From contig NC_072894.1 of NCBI RefSeq assembly GCF_027943255.1, positions 130,811,601 to 130,875,600 of the forward strand: DNA of 64,000 bases. Reading direction: 5' to 3'. Positions 23,661-34,530 of the stretch are shown here, in pieces. Below the pieces are notes generated by a model that did no database searches, was not told where the DNA came from, and worked only from the letters and a program-made list of their open reading frames with translations. The translations under genes and the position numbers were made by a program. Every line of letters starts with the position of its first letter. Position 1 is the stretch's first letter. Origin of the DNA: Anastrepha obliqua (taxonomy: Eukaryota > Arthropoda > Insecta > Diptera > Tephritidae).

Positions 23661-26429
23661 TTGGATGCTTTTTTTAATTGTTTATATTTTTTTATGTTTG
23701 ATCTTGTAAATCTTTCTTCATTCTCCTATTATATTTCATTCAATAAATGTTTTAATTTCATTATTTTAGTTGGTTTTATTCAGAAACATTCATTAGCACA
23801 CGTTAAACCCAAAGAATACTTTTGGCCCCTTAGATTGTTCAAATACCCCTATGTGCGCTGCTCATTACGGAATTTGCTGGAGATCTTCAAGTAATGTATA
23901 ATTTATGAGGTGATTCAGATTCAAGTGCTTTGATGATAATGCCGAATCTAGAAAACAACTGGAGGTTCCAGAGGATAAAGTAGTAAAACAAACGATTGAC
24001 GTTTTAACTTCATCATAGGCATAGATCGCTCAGGTGACAGCACTAACGGCCAAACAAACAGTTCCACTTTTTGCACTAAACTGAAAAAGCTGGAATAAAT
24101 TACTGCATTACATTCACCTCGCCGCATTTGCTAGAAAATATAAAGGGAGCAAACATTTCAGCGAAAGCTTGGCCTAAAAAAGTTAGCACTGCATGTGCCA
24201 CATTACTATTATTTTTAGTCGAGCATATTTGCTATAGTATATTTCCTTGTGTGAATGGCAAATAAAAATTGCAACATTTCTTGACAGTCGCGCATTTCAC
24301 GTTGCAAGAGAATTTGAGCAAGTATAGCTGTTGCAAGTATAGCTGTTAGAAAATTTCCATTGAATTTTTGCGTGAACCAAGAAATGTTGAATAGAGCAAA
24401 TGTGTGTGTATGTATGTGCGTGTACCTGAAAGACAGCCAATGATATCATTTAACTGCTCGTGCAACAAAGCAAAGCGATGGAAAGCATATTTTGTTGCAA
24501 GCTTGGTTTGACTGTTTGATTTGATTACTGATTTGGTTGGCAGCTGTTTGGTTGGTTGGTTATTCGGTGGGTCGATTGGGTCATATGAGCTTCTCACTTC
24601 GAATGGAGATGCAATGGGTGAAAAGAGCTGCTCCAGGCATCAAAATGACGAAACATGACAGCAGTGACTGAGAGCAGGGACACCGCACTGAGAGAAATGA
24701 AATCGTAGGAGCTCGTTACAAAAAATTTTCATTATCTTTGAGGCGCAATTCTATACAAGGCAGTTTTCCAAGTATCTTCTAAGCGGATGTGTATGCCATC
24801 TGTCCATGTGCAGCGATAAATTTAGATAGGAATTTCGGGAATGAGCGAATTGCCGTGCGTATAAGTTTTAAAAACTTTTCTGATGCTGGAGGAGGTTCGC
24901 GCATTATTTAGAAATTGAATTTGAACTCTAGTTAGGCTGTTCAGAAGGTATTTCTTCCATTATGCATCTACTTCGGTGGCGGCTTTTAGGACTGCCTTGA
25001 GCGAAGTTAAAAGTTTATGATTTCACTTCTGGTGTTTTTCAAAAGATCTGTGACATATTTTAGTGCCATCAATGGTTTCCACATTCATATGAAGGCTAGT
25101 CAGAATGGTTTAAATAGATCTATCAGTACTACTCCCTAATGGTCTCACTATTTTGAGAGATTTGCTGCATTACCTTAAGTTGTCAAGGAAGCAATTTGTG
25201 CGACAAACCACAGCCGCAAGGCTCATAAATCTTGACAATCGCAAACTCTCATACATATTAAAAAGTACCCAATAGAGGAAAATATTTGTTCTACACCTAA
25301 ATTATGCGCATACATACCTACATACAGATGCACATAGCAACATCAGACATATGCGCGCACTACATACATTTGAAACGTCAACATAAATTTTACCTGACGC
25401 CAGTATAACTCGCAGGGAATTCTCTAAGCCGCCTGCAATACTCTTAGGAACAACATGTGGCAAGTTGTGAGCATTGAGAAATATGCTGCGGTCTGTAGTT
25501 TATTGAAATGACTGAGTGCTGCAAAGTAGTCAAGGCGGCAGTTGTGGCCAATACTAGTAACAGGTTACTAAGCCAGGTTACTTGCCAGGTGGCGCGGTTG
25601 AGTTGGTGCGCTTGAGAAAGGTACAATTTGCGATTTTTCTAATAAACTTTAGTTTGTGGCAAAAGCTTGGATATATACAACAAATACGATACAGATACAC
25701 ATTTGTGTGTGTGTTTGTGGAAGTGCGTGTTGTGGTGGTAACATGGCCGTCAAGTTGCTTTATGTGATAAACGTGGCTTGCAGATGCTATAAAACTATCT
25801 ACTTCCGAGTAATATGACTTGATACGCGCAGGCAACAACAACAAAAACTATAAGAAGAACAAAGTAATAATAATTCGAACAAATCATTGTTTTTGTGGTT
25901 GTATATTGTTAGTGCACGTGTCACCACTTCGCACACGTTAACATCTTTCAGGCGGCAGGAGCTACAATAATAACATTCCAACGAGCACACACCAATACCA
26001 CTACTCATAGCTTACTCACTTACCTGCAGTGAAATCTGTGTACTACTTCTGAACTACTACCAGTTTACTTTGAAGTAGTTTGTCCTCTGTTTTTTCTTCA
26101 TTGCCAGCCACTGGTATTTTTAACACCACGCGACGCATCAGTGACGCCTACCCATCTGAGTTGAATATATTAACGAGTGAGCTAGTCATCCGCTGGATCA
26201 GTATTATATTATGAAGCTTACTAGTTTCTGCACTAGTTTTATACCAGTTAATGAACTGCGTTAGGGTAGGTGGAAGCTGTTGTCTTGTGGGACACAGTCA
26301 AGCTCATAGTCCATTGTAATGCCGTGTGGGGAACTTTTCCTTATCTCTCTTAAAACAAGTTTGTGTTTTTCAAAAATTTGAGAAGATCGCTGATTTCCGC
26401 AGAACTGAAATCCTCCAAATAATTAAAAC
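23661..26429. other. unassigned DNA
   Basis: No host gene is recognised. A small perfect 15-bp tandem duplication (GCAAGTATAGCTGTT twice) lies at 24318-24347. CATA-type microsatellite DNA occurs near 25310-25370. A confident Transib right end could not be located here. Around 25150-25260 a frame reads LKLSRKQF-VRQTTAARL, faintly LINE-like, but it is too weak to call. Confidence 0.5.
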
Positions 26430-26439
26430 ATTGTTTGCA

Positions 26440-26925
26440 CACCCATCCTCTGGGCCTGCCTACCAATAAGGCGTGCCCTGTTATAACTCAAATCAGTGTG
26501 CTAAGACTGTGCCAATTTTGGCTTAGCAGAGATTCTGCGCGTTTAGCATTGAGCGACGGCCAAAATTGCCGGGCGATTCTGCAGGTGGTTTCATTCCGCC
26601 ATCTTTCACTGCTCTTACGACTTCCTAAAAGATAAGTAGCTTACATGTTTTCAAAGGTATGCTTATGTTATTGTGTCTGTACTGGCTAGTTCATCAGCTC
26701 GGCAATTACCCTCAATGTGCTCATGGCCAGGAACCCATGTTACCCTTAGGTGCAATGCCTCAGCCATCGCGTTAAGCGGTGTGCGGCATTTCAGGTCTAC
26801 CTTGTAGGTTGGCGACTGCTTTGATTTTCTTGCCGCCTGGCTATCAGCGAAAATGTAGATACTGCAGTAGTTGGGGAGCCAAAAACTGAAGGAGATCCCC
26901 AGATGTTCGGAATATACCACCACTC
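26440..26925 (-). pseudogene. LOA-like LINE relic: RNase H end and C-terminal region
   Basis: The minus strand contains IFADSQAARKS, then VTWVPGHEHIEGNCRADELA, which are the third and fourth active-site regions of an RNase H domain. It continues QFWPSLNAKRAESLLSQNWH, then VITGHALLVGR, equivalent to the ITGHCLLGRN tail of the copy at 10.8 kb. The reverse transcriptase is absent and the zinc tail is lost or beyond recognition. Confidence 0.8.
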
Positions 26926-28504
26926 ATTAGTTCATAATGGCCTAAAAAGGAGGGAATTCTTTCCGTGAATACTTATATTAATTTATTTCTCATTTCGTGC
27001 CTTCTTAACGTTGGACTACTTTGCTTACAGCTCTAATTGGGTACTTTGCTACTAGTACAGTTCTAGTCACTCTGGAACTTGTATGGTATTATCCATCAAA
27101 TACCAGTTCGTGGACTACAGGAAATATTTTCTGAATAGCTTGGCTTTTCACTGTTGGGACAGCCACCGATATCTGTGTAGTCATATTCCTCTAGGGACTG
27201 AAAGCAATGAGGAAATCAGGAAGTGACAATGAAGCGAAGCGAGAAGTAACGAGAAAAAAAGGTGTCATCATGGTTCACCAAAAAGAACAGAAGCGACACT
27301 GAATGATAAACTAACGGCAAATAAAAGCTTTGTACACTGAGCAGTACATGGAAAAGGAGCGGGGGGCGAGATGAAAGCCAAATTTACACAAAGCCAAGTC
27401 AAATGAATGGCGGAAATACACGAATGACATTGAAATAGACATAATTCATATAAAATGCAACAAAAACATCAACAACAAAAACGACAGTGCGGGCAAAGAT
27501 GGGAAAAAATGAAAGCATGCGACAAGAGAAAAGGAAATAAGTGGAAAAAGTCGCCGGGGAAACGTCACAGGACAACAAACCGAGGCTTCTGCAGGAAGTG
27601 GCGAAAATTGCAAACGCTGTCGAAAAAATTGACAATGCACCAAGAAGACTTAACACACAAACAAAGCAAAAGTATATTACCAACTATGAAGGAAATCGCA
27701 AATGTGGCAAAAAAGCGTTCGGTCAGAGTGGCAGGAAGTTCAATCAGCAGCACAATGTGTGACACAAAGTGAGAGCACGAAAAATTAAATAAATAAAAAA
27801 TGCAATAATAGTACAGCCAGAAAAGGGAAATACAGGTCAACAGAATACGAGTAAATCAAGTAAATTAAATAGACAGGAAGCTGTTGGAGGAAGTGAGTGG
27901 GTGCGATGTGAGATAGGGAAGGGAGGGCATGGTGTGGCGAAGAAAATAATAAACGAAATATTTGTGTGAAGAAAATTAGAAAAAAAAAACATATTAAAGC
28001 AATGATGGCCAGGAAGTTCAGTTAGCACATGGAAAAGTGACAAGAAGTCGGAGCAGAAATTGCAGAAATTTAATAAATTTGACAGTAAATTAAATTGAAA
28101 ATTTAGTAAAGCATATTTTGGAACAAGCACGCGCGGTAAAGAGGAAAATAAATGGAAAGAAAATATGAAATATGTATTGAAAACAATACTTAATCAACAG
28201 CTGCAGTGTCTTCCTAGCCATGTAGCGACGTTGACACAGCCCAGACCTAATTAGGTAGAATCACTGCTTTTTATTAGTCGAGCCATCCTGATTTGATTAT
28301 GAATCTGCCCTTTTTTCCCTTGTTCACTCTTCTCGGGAGTATAGGGTCTCGACAAGACTTGCCTTGCTTTGGTTTCGTTAATCTTGGTATTTAAAAAGGT
28401 GCGAGGGCCGTGCTTTACGTGGGATTCGAATCCACAACCTCTGGACCTCTACACAGACTTGGACACTTACACAGATACTGTTTCTTTATATTTTTCTTAA
28501 TTGC
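26926..28504. other. unassigned DNA, A-rich in part
   Basis: No gene is recognised. From 27230 to 28160 the plus strand is strikingly A/G-rich with many AAA/GAA/ACA triplets. This produces several overlapping meaningless frames on both strands. Around 28420-28440 the minus strand reads GGTTGTGGATTCGAATCCCA, a B-box-like motif without a recognisable A box. Confidence 0.5.
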
Positions 28505-28965
28505 AGCTTCTATATTTAAGGTTGTGTGGCCACCCCATCTTACTGGCAAGATCTCCCTAAGGCCAGTGGCCGGTAATTCTTAATATGTCCGGCTTTCTTA
28601 ACAACTCGTCAGTTCTAAATTTGTGTGCCCAAATTTTATTACGTTTGCTTAGGTATTTTGCAAATATCCATGTAAGTCTATCTTTCAACGGCCTTTTTCT
28701 GGAATAGCGAGAATATCTCCCTTTTGCGCACGCCCCAGGGATAGCCTATTTCTACCGCCTCGCCTGTTTTCTACGTTCCAATAGCCAGGTACCCATATGC
28801 GAGTAATGTCTGCCGTGCACGCTAAGGCATTAAGTTCTACTTTGCATTGTCTGATGACTTTTAATTTGTTAAAGCTGACTTGAAAACTAAAATGACTACT
28901 TGACTATCTGCAAGAAACATACCCCCGATGGTGCTGTGGATGGTTTCTAATTATTCTGCAATCTT
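28505..28965 (-). pseudogene. LOA-like LINE relic: RNase H and C-terminal region
   Basis: The minus strand reads MFLADSQVVILVFKSALTN, then, after a frameshift, QCKVELNALACTADITRIWV and PGYWNVENRRGG. These are degraded equivalents of SDSQAAI, and WVPGHRNIEGNEKADELA in the better copy at 52.9-53.1 kb. It ends with ILRITGHWP-GDLASKMGWPHN, corresponding to the TGHC-x-LG tail. Strongly decayed. Confidence 0.7.
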
Positions 28966-29191
28966 CCCTTATCCCGAGAACTTTTGTCTGAAAAATACTA
29001 TTCCAGGCGAAAATACTGCGACCTAAATAGTCGAGTGGGTTGATTTGTGATGCCTTGGGAGTAATCATTTTTTCGCTTCAGAGTTCTTTCCGTGAATTCC
29101 TGTACACGGGGCAACTGGAAAAAACAAAAAAAAATTATGAAATACAGTTCACTATGCACGAAGTTGCATCAATTGGACCATGTAAATTATA

Positions 29192-29219
29192 CGAGGGGTG
29201 CCTTTTATATTTCGGGATT
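29192..29219 (+). repeat. mariner copy B left terminal inverted repeat
   Basis: CGAGGGGTGCCTTTTATATT starts here after a TA and pairs with the reverse complement of 30424-30451. Confidence 0.93.
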
Positions 29220-30423
29220 TGGCAACCCTGATGGTGCAATCTAGCTGTGTCGCAAAGTTTGACATTTTTTGGCTTTTACGTACTCAGAACGTTTTGAAAT
29301 ACCAGCGCTATTTGTGTTGTTTACAGTAACTTAAAAGATTCTTCTCGGTCCAAAAATGGAATTAAATCGTGAACATTTTTGTGCGATTATTTTTTACAAC
29401 TTTCGACGTGGATTAACTCAGCAACATTGCATGGATGAACTTAATTCATTTTTTGGCGATGAAGCTCAATCAAGGACCAGTGTTTATCGATGGTCGTAGT
29501 TTACTCCAAGACGAATTTCGTGAAGGTCGTCCAAAATCAGTTGTTGTTCCGAAAACCATTGATGCTGTGCGCGAACTGATATTGCAAGATCGTCATGTGA
29601 CCTATCGTGAGATTGAGACAATCTTAGGCATTAGTGGGACCAGCATACATTCAATATTGCATAACATTTGACTGTCAAAAAAATTTGTTCGCGTTGGATC
29701 CCACACAATTTGTCAATCGCTCAAAAATAGGCTCGTGTCGATTGGTCGATGGAAATGCTCAACAAATACGATCGCGGGGCTTCGAAAGACGTCTATGACA
29801 TCGTGACAGGTGATGAATCATGGATTTACGCGTATGAGCCCGAAAGTAAACAGCAGTCGACTGTATGGGTGTTTCAAGATGAGCCAAATCCAACAAAAGT
29901 TGTTCGCGCACGAAGCACTTCCAAGCAAATGGTCGCCTGTTTTTCGGAAAAAATGGAAATGTCGCAACCGTACCACTAGAACAACGCAGAACAGTAAATT
30001 CTGAGTGGTACACAACCATTTGTTTGCCAGTTGTCTTCCAAGAAATTAGGAAAACCAATCGCCAAAGACGGATCACTCTTCACCAGGACAATGTGAGCTC
30101 TCACACATCGGCTCAAACAACTGCATTTGTGAGCACCCAAAACATCGAATTAATGGGTCATCCGCCGTATAGTCCTGACTTGGCACCGAATGGCTTCTTT
30201 TTATTCCCGTACGTAAAAAACAAACTGAGAGGTCAACGTTTTTCGACACCTGAAGAAGCGGTTGCGGCATTCAGAATGCATGTTTTGGAGGTACCTCATT
30301 CAGAGTGGCAAAAGTGCTTCGACAATTGGTTCAAACGCATGCAAAAGTGTATAGATCTTCATAGAGAATATTTTGAAAAACAATAAAGTGATTTTCGGTG
30401 ATTAACATTTGTTTTTGTTCTCT

Positions 30424-30451
30424 AATCACGACATATAAAAGGCACCCCTCG
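30424..30451 (-). repeat. mariner copy B right terminal inverted repeat
   Basis: Reverse complement of this end begins CGAGGGGTGCCTTTTATAT and is followed on the plus strand by TA. Confidence 0.93.
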
Positions 30452-30474
30452 TAATAGGCAGCTCGACGCGGCGA

Positions 30475-30720
30475 AAAAAACATTTTATTTTTCAACATAA
30501 TCATCTCCTAACTCGATATACATTCTTTATTTAACGTTTCTCAGGAGGACTTTATTTACGGTTTTCTCTCAAAGTCGTGAAAACAAGACTTTCCAAAGCC
30601 CCCAAATTAGATATATACCTCATAGATGATCTCTTCATTCCATCGAAGTCTCTTAATGTCAGGTCAAAAAAAGGCTCATTCCTACTTTGCGCCATGCTAA
30701 ATTTTTTTAGTGAACAGGGT
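30475..30720 (-). pseudogene. possible mariner C-terminal relic
   Basis: Reading the minus strand with frame changes gives CFHDFERKP, ETLNKECI and, in another frame, IELGDDYVEK. These resemble the C-terminal end of mariner transposases (a W-x-KCI-x-x-GDYFE type ending). There are many stops. It lies just downstream of mariner copy B but is a different, older sequence. Confidence 0.35.
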
Positions 30721-30959
30721 CTGAATGAGGACTTGTGATAAGTAAAGGTTTCAAAACACCGTAGGGTCGAAGTGAAAATCTCCGTTTTATACTATTCTGC
30801 TCTAAGGCATCATATTTGAAGTGGAAGTACTCGGAGGGGGTAAAATTTGGAAGATATCCTAGATAAGGTAGAAATTCCTAACATAATTCATGCAATTTTT
30901 GTGATGTTCTGGTGTAAGGAAAATTTTTACCTCGTTAAATGCAATTAGTTTTGTTTCAA

Positions 30960-31350
30960 ATCGGCAATGAGTCGATTCAGTAGCAGCGCGCAATTTGCGC
31001 CACTGATCGTTATGTGGCATGGACGTGAATGCCTCTGCACTCAGCTCAAAAAATACCTTGCCGGCCGGAAGAACCATCTAAGCCCACTTTGAGTTCCATT
31101 CTTCATGTGTGATCCACTGCCTAGCCACTGGTTTTTGGCCTTTGGTGTGTTGTGCTGAATTCAGGTTACTTCCCAAGTTATGAAATAGGCATTCAATTGC
31201 CACTGAGCTTTACCAGATTGTTCAAAATCATATGCGCCGTTTCCTGATCTCAACTGATAGATCAGAATAGAGCCTGCCTTACGCTATTATTCACGGGTTT
31301 TCAGAGTATGTGACCTATCCAGCGCCACTTACGTCCATCCGTTTCAATCG
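30960..31350 (-). pseudogene. RTE-type LINE C-terminal relic
   Basis: The minus strand reads ETDGRKWRWIGHIL, then a stop, then KPVNNSVRQALF. This is the characteristic K-W-RWIGHTLRKP-xx-ITRQAL motif near the end of RTE-type endonuclease-reverse transcriptases. The rest (to about 30960, including DQWRKLRAATESTH) is only weakly assignable. It differs from the LRWLGHV family at 9.3 and 18.2 kb and from the LRWYGHV family at 44.9 and 54.4 kb. Confidence 0.5.
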
Positions 31351-34300
31351 ATACAATTTCTTGTTGGGTACGGTGCTGTAAATTTTCGTTTCATTTTTTT
31401 CTTTAATTCATGTATTGGCTTTTTTGCCCAAAAAATAATATTTGAGGAGTATATGAAATATTTTTCGACGAAATTCCCAAGCACGAAAAAATATCAAAAA
31501 TTGTGAGCCACTTTAAACTTGTACTTTTTTATACAAAAATTTAATGGGCTGTAAAACTTGTCTACAAAACTGCGTACAAGAACTTATTTTTTTAATTTTC
31601 TGATTACAAGGTTTGGAATTTTGATGTACATAATATATATATTTATATTTTTCGAAATTTCATAAATCTTTTTAAAAGTTTCAAACTTTAATTTGTGAGA
31701 CATTTGTTGCGAAACGCACTCTTTTTTATATACAAAATTAATGGTAATTAAAAAAGAAGGAAAAGTGTTCAAAACTGGCCACGATATCGTCTATTTATTA
31801 CTTTGTTCATGGGTTACATGTGTGTGTATGTACACACGTTCACACGTTTGTAGGCATTTAATTTCATAACATTGAACAATATTTTCCACTGACTGCCATT
31901 GTTATCAAGTCACGGCCGCATAGGCTTCATAACAGATATTTGAAAATTAAATAAATGGCAGAAATTTATTCACAAGTCATTGCACACTGATTTTAATCGC
32001 TTTGGGAAGCATTGCCAAGCCCAACAGAAGCTAAAACAAAAAGTGAAATAATAATAAAAATAACAAACAACGAGTTTATTGATAAACTTGTAGCAATAAA
32101 AGTGGTCGGGGTAGGTGGGAGGCGGCACAGCTGGGTTAGCAGCAATCGCCTACGTCATTTCAGAAAGCCTCACATTTTCGGCTCACAAGCAAAGCGAGTA
32201 GTCCAAAGTCAAGTCAAAAACACTGCCAAGTATCAGCCCTCACGGCTATTACACGCGGCTGCGACGCTAACAGTCGTTTTTTTCTTCTCAAAAATTTACT
32301 CCCACCACCACCAAATTCAATTTTCCCTTGCTGAAGCATGCGCGGGTATGGTGTGTAGGTACTTAAATAGTTTAATCAATCCAACTCACTCGCCTGCATA
32401 ACAGCCGCAAAATCGAACCTTGACTAGGCACGCACGATTTCAAGCGCTGATCTCCATCCAACGCCTTTAAGTGCGCATCAATTGACAGTCAGTTACATAC
32501 ACACACACATGGCGTTAGTTTGTCAGCTGTGTTGGCTGATATTTGATTTTATTATTGTATGGCAATTTTAATGTTTCACTGCTGAATGCTTTTACGCTGC
32601 TGATACGTTGATGCTCATCGTTGGACACTCAATGAAGGCGTACGATTACATCCTTTCGGCCATATACTTCAATTTTTATGGCCTGAAGCTGCAGCCCACA
32701 GCATAGTGGGAGCAACATAGGAAGTAGTGTAAGGCTTTGAGTGCACGCGTGTGTGTGTGTTTGTGTGAGCGTGTAACTAGCACGTTTACGCGCAATAAAA
32801 GGTTGACTCGTGCGGTTTTAATGGTTTTCTGCTGATACAAAAACATTAAATGCGTAACAAAGAAAAAAACGTACTGAGTATTGGACAAGAATGAGTGCCT
32901 GCAAGCAAAGTAATCACCATTGCAACGCTTCATTGATTCCAATTCAATGCCACCCTGGGCATCCTTGCATTGCTTCTCAATGGCCTGCTGCTTTCACTTT
33001 TCGCTTTCAATAATTTTTGGTTACTACACCGCCCCTTCCTGGTCCTCGATCAATACATTGACACTACATTTTGCTGCGAAATGTGTTTATTGCCTATTTT
33101 TCGTACAATTTTTCTCCAACCCATGCCTTCGGTTGGACTTTACCTTGACCATAATTCGTGTTTTTCGCTGCGCTCAGCATTTTTGCACGTGTCGGCGAGA
33201 AGCCTCGGCCCATAAAATTTGCTGTTACAATGCTTTGTTGCTAAATAACTTGATAACACACACATGCGTGCCCTCCTAGGACTCGTAATGCGAACACCAC
33301 CCCACCCAGCCACTGCTGCCCCGACTTATGTGGATATGAGTAAGTGTGACATTCGCATAAGCGGTACGAATTTATCAGGGCTTGGGCTCTCTGTTTTGGA
33401 CAGTTTTATTTCTTCTCGTTCTCTTTTTAATGTATACCTATATGTGTGTGTGTATGTAAATTGGCTAAGATGCTGATACTTTGCCTTTATTTTTATATTC
33501 ATTTTATGCTTTCTAATGTGCCATTGACACATAATAATAATCAGCTCCTGGCACAGTAGTGGCCATACGCAGTGATACTCAAATACTGATAATGAAACAC
33601 TTAAAGGTCTTGTTGCATTAAACAGCCAAATCCACCTCCTATCCACTGCTTATTGCCTATAAACTCACTCATTACCTAAAAGCAAAATACATCGTAAGCT
33701 TATTAAGAAAACTTAAAAGAAAAACGTCTGACTACACAATGAAAAAAAGCAAATATAGTGAACGCTTTTTAAAGAAATTTCGCGGATTGTGTTACATGAA
33801 GGGCGCTCGGAGGATGAAACCAATAAAAAAATTAAAGAACACTTCCGCCACTATTAGTATCTCAAAAGCATCAAAACCTGTGCGAATCCGTACTAACTAC
33901 TTATCGAGACAATACCTAAGCTTATTCCGCTCCCAGAAAATATTCCAATAAAAGTCTGACGCCTTAGTTTTCAATGCTGTACGTTACCACGAGCGGTAAT
34001 AACAATACCCTGGAAAATTGAAAATTCAAGTTATTGCCTATTTTTCTTTCGCTAAGCTCCGTTTTTTCAAGTGCTGGCTATCAGGGTTCAGATGGATGAA
34101 CTTAGCTCTTGAACCAGTACAAGTCCTTGCATTGTTAAGAGGTTTGTGTAAAGGCCTAAACTTCCTTTTCTCCTCATGATATACTGCGCTAGTAGTCGAA
34201 ATAATTTTTTCAACTTGCGAATATACATAAATATTTAGAAGACCCAAATAAACATATTCGACCTCTTTGTCACCACTCTTACTTCAGCATCTTTCCAAGG

Positions 34301-34530
34301 GCATACTCTGCCCTCTGATTTACTGAATAACTTCATGTCCCTGTCTTCATTGGTGGCAACTTTTTTCACGGCCGACTGAATCCAATATATACAGGTATTG
34401 TGGCTATTGAGTGTTTCAAATTCTCTCTTCGATGACTCTGCTGCTCTATCCGTCGAGATCTGTGTGAGCTTTGTGAACTCGCAGCCGTAACACACCTGAT
34501 TACTCACTTTGTTGTTTTTGTTTTTTAGAT
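31351..34530. other. unassigned DNA
   Basis: No gene is recognised. The part from 32000 to 33650 is GC-richer and has several open frames on both strands (plus 32012-32401, plus 32920-33279). None has a domain, splice-bounded conservation clue or transposon motif that I can name. Short CA/GT runs occur at 31815-31835, 32498-32512 and 32745-32770. Confidence 0.5.

Larger units (their letters stand above)
29192..30451 (+). pseudogene. DD34D mariner copy B, full-length ends, dead gene
   Basis: The element is 1,260 bp and bounded by TA on both sides (29190-29191 and 30452-30453). Its terminal repeats CGAGGGGTGCCTTTTATAT (left) and the matching right end pair over about 28 bp with two mismatches. 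The transposase begins at ATG 29356. The frame is broken by a 20-bp deletion near 29492 relative to copy A, by a one-base loss near 29663, and again near 29945. A new lesion changes the third catalytic Asp (NDFF in copy A) to Gly (NGFF, around 30190). The C-terminal part (HSEWQKCFDNWFKRMQKCID..YFEKQ, to 30386) is complete here. Because the ends survive, it could in principle be moved only by a transposase supplied elsewhere. Confidence 0.95.

Noticed and set aside
25140..25270. LINE-like frame LKLSRKQF-VRQTTAARL
   Set aside because: Similarity to LOA-type C-termini is too weak, and the zinc motif is absent.
27399..28130. Open frames of 65-105 codons on both strands
   Set aside because: They overlap one another in A/G-rich DNA and look like the absence of stop codons in biased sequence.
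28405..28450. Minus-strand B-box-like GGTTGTGGATTCGAATCCCA
   Set aside because: No A box at the proper distance and no cloverleaf by eye.
32012..33279. Several open frames of 80-129 codons in GC-richer DNA, considered as possible host exons
   Set aside because: No splice-bounded family, domain or motif could be recognised, and overlapping frames on both strands are equally long.
34038..34507. Minus-strand frames of 69 and 90 codons
   Set aside because: No recognisable family and no supporting transposon ends; not called as genes.
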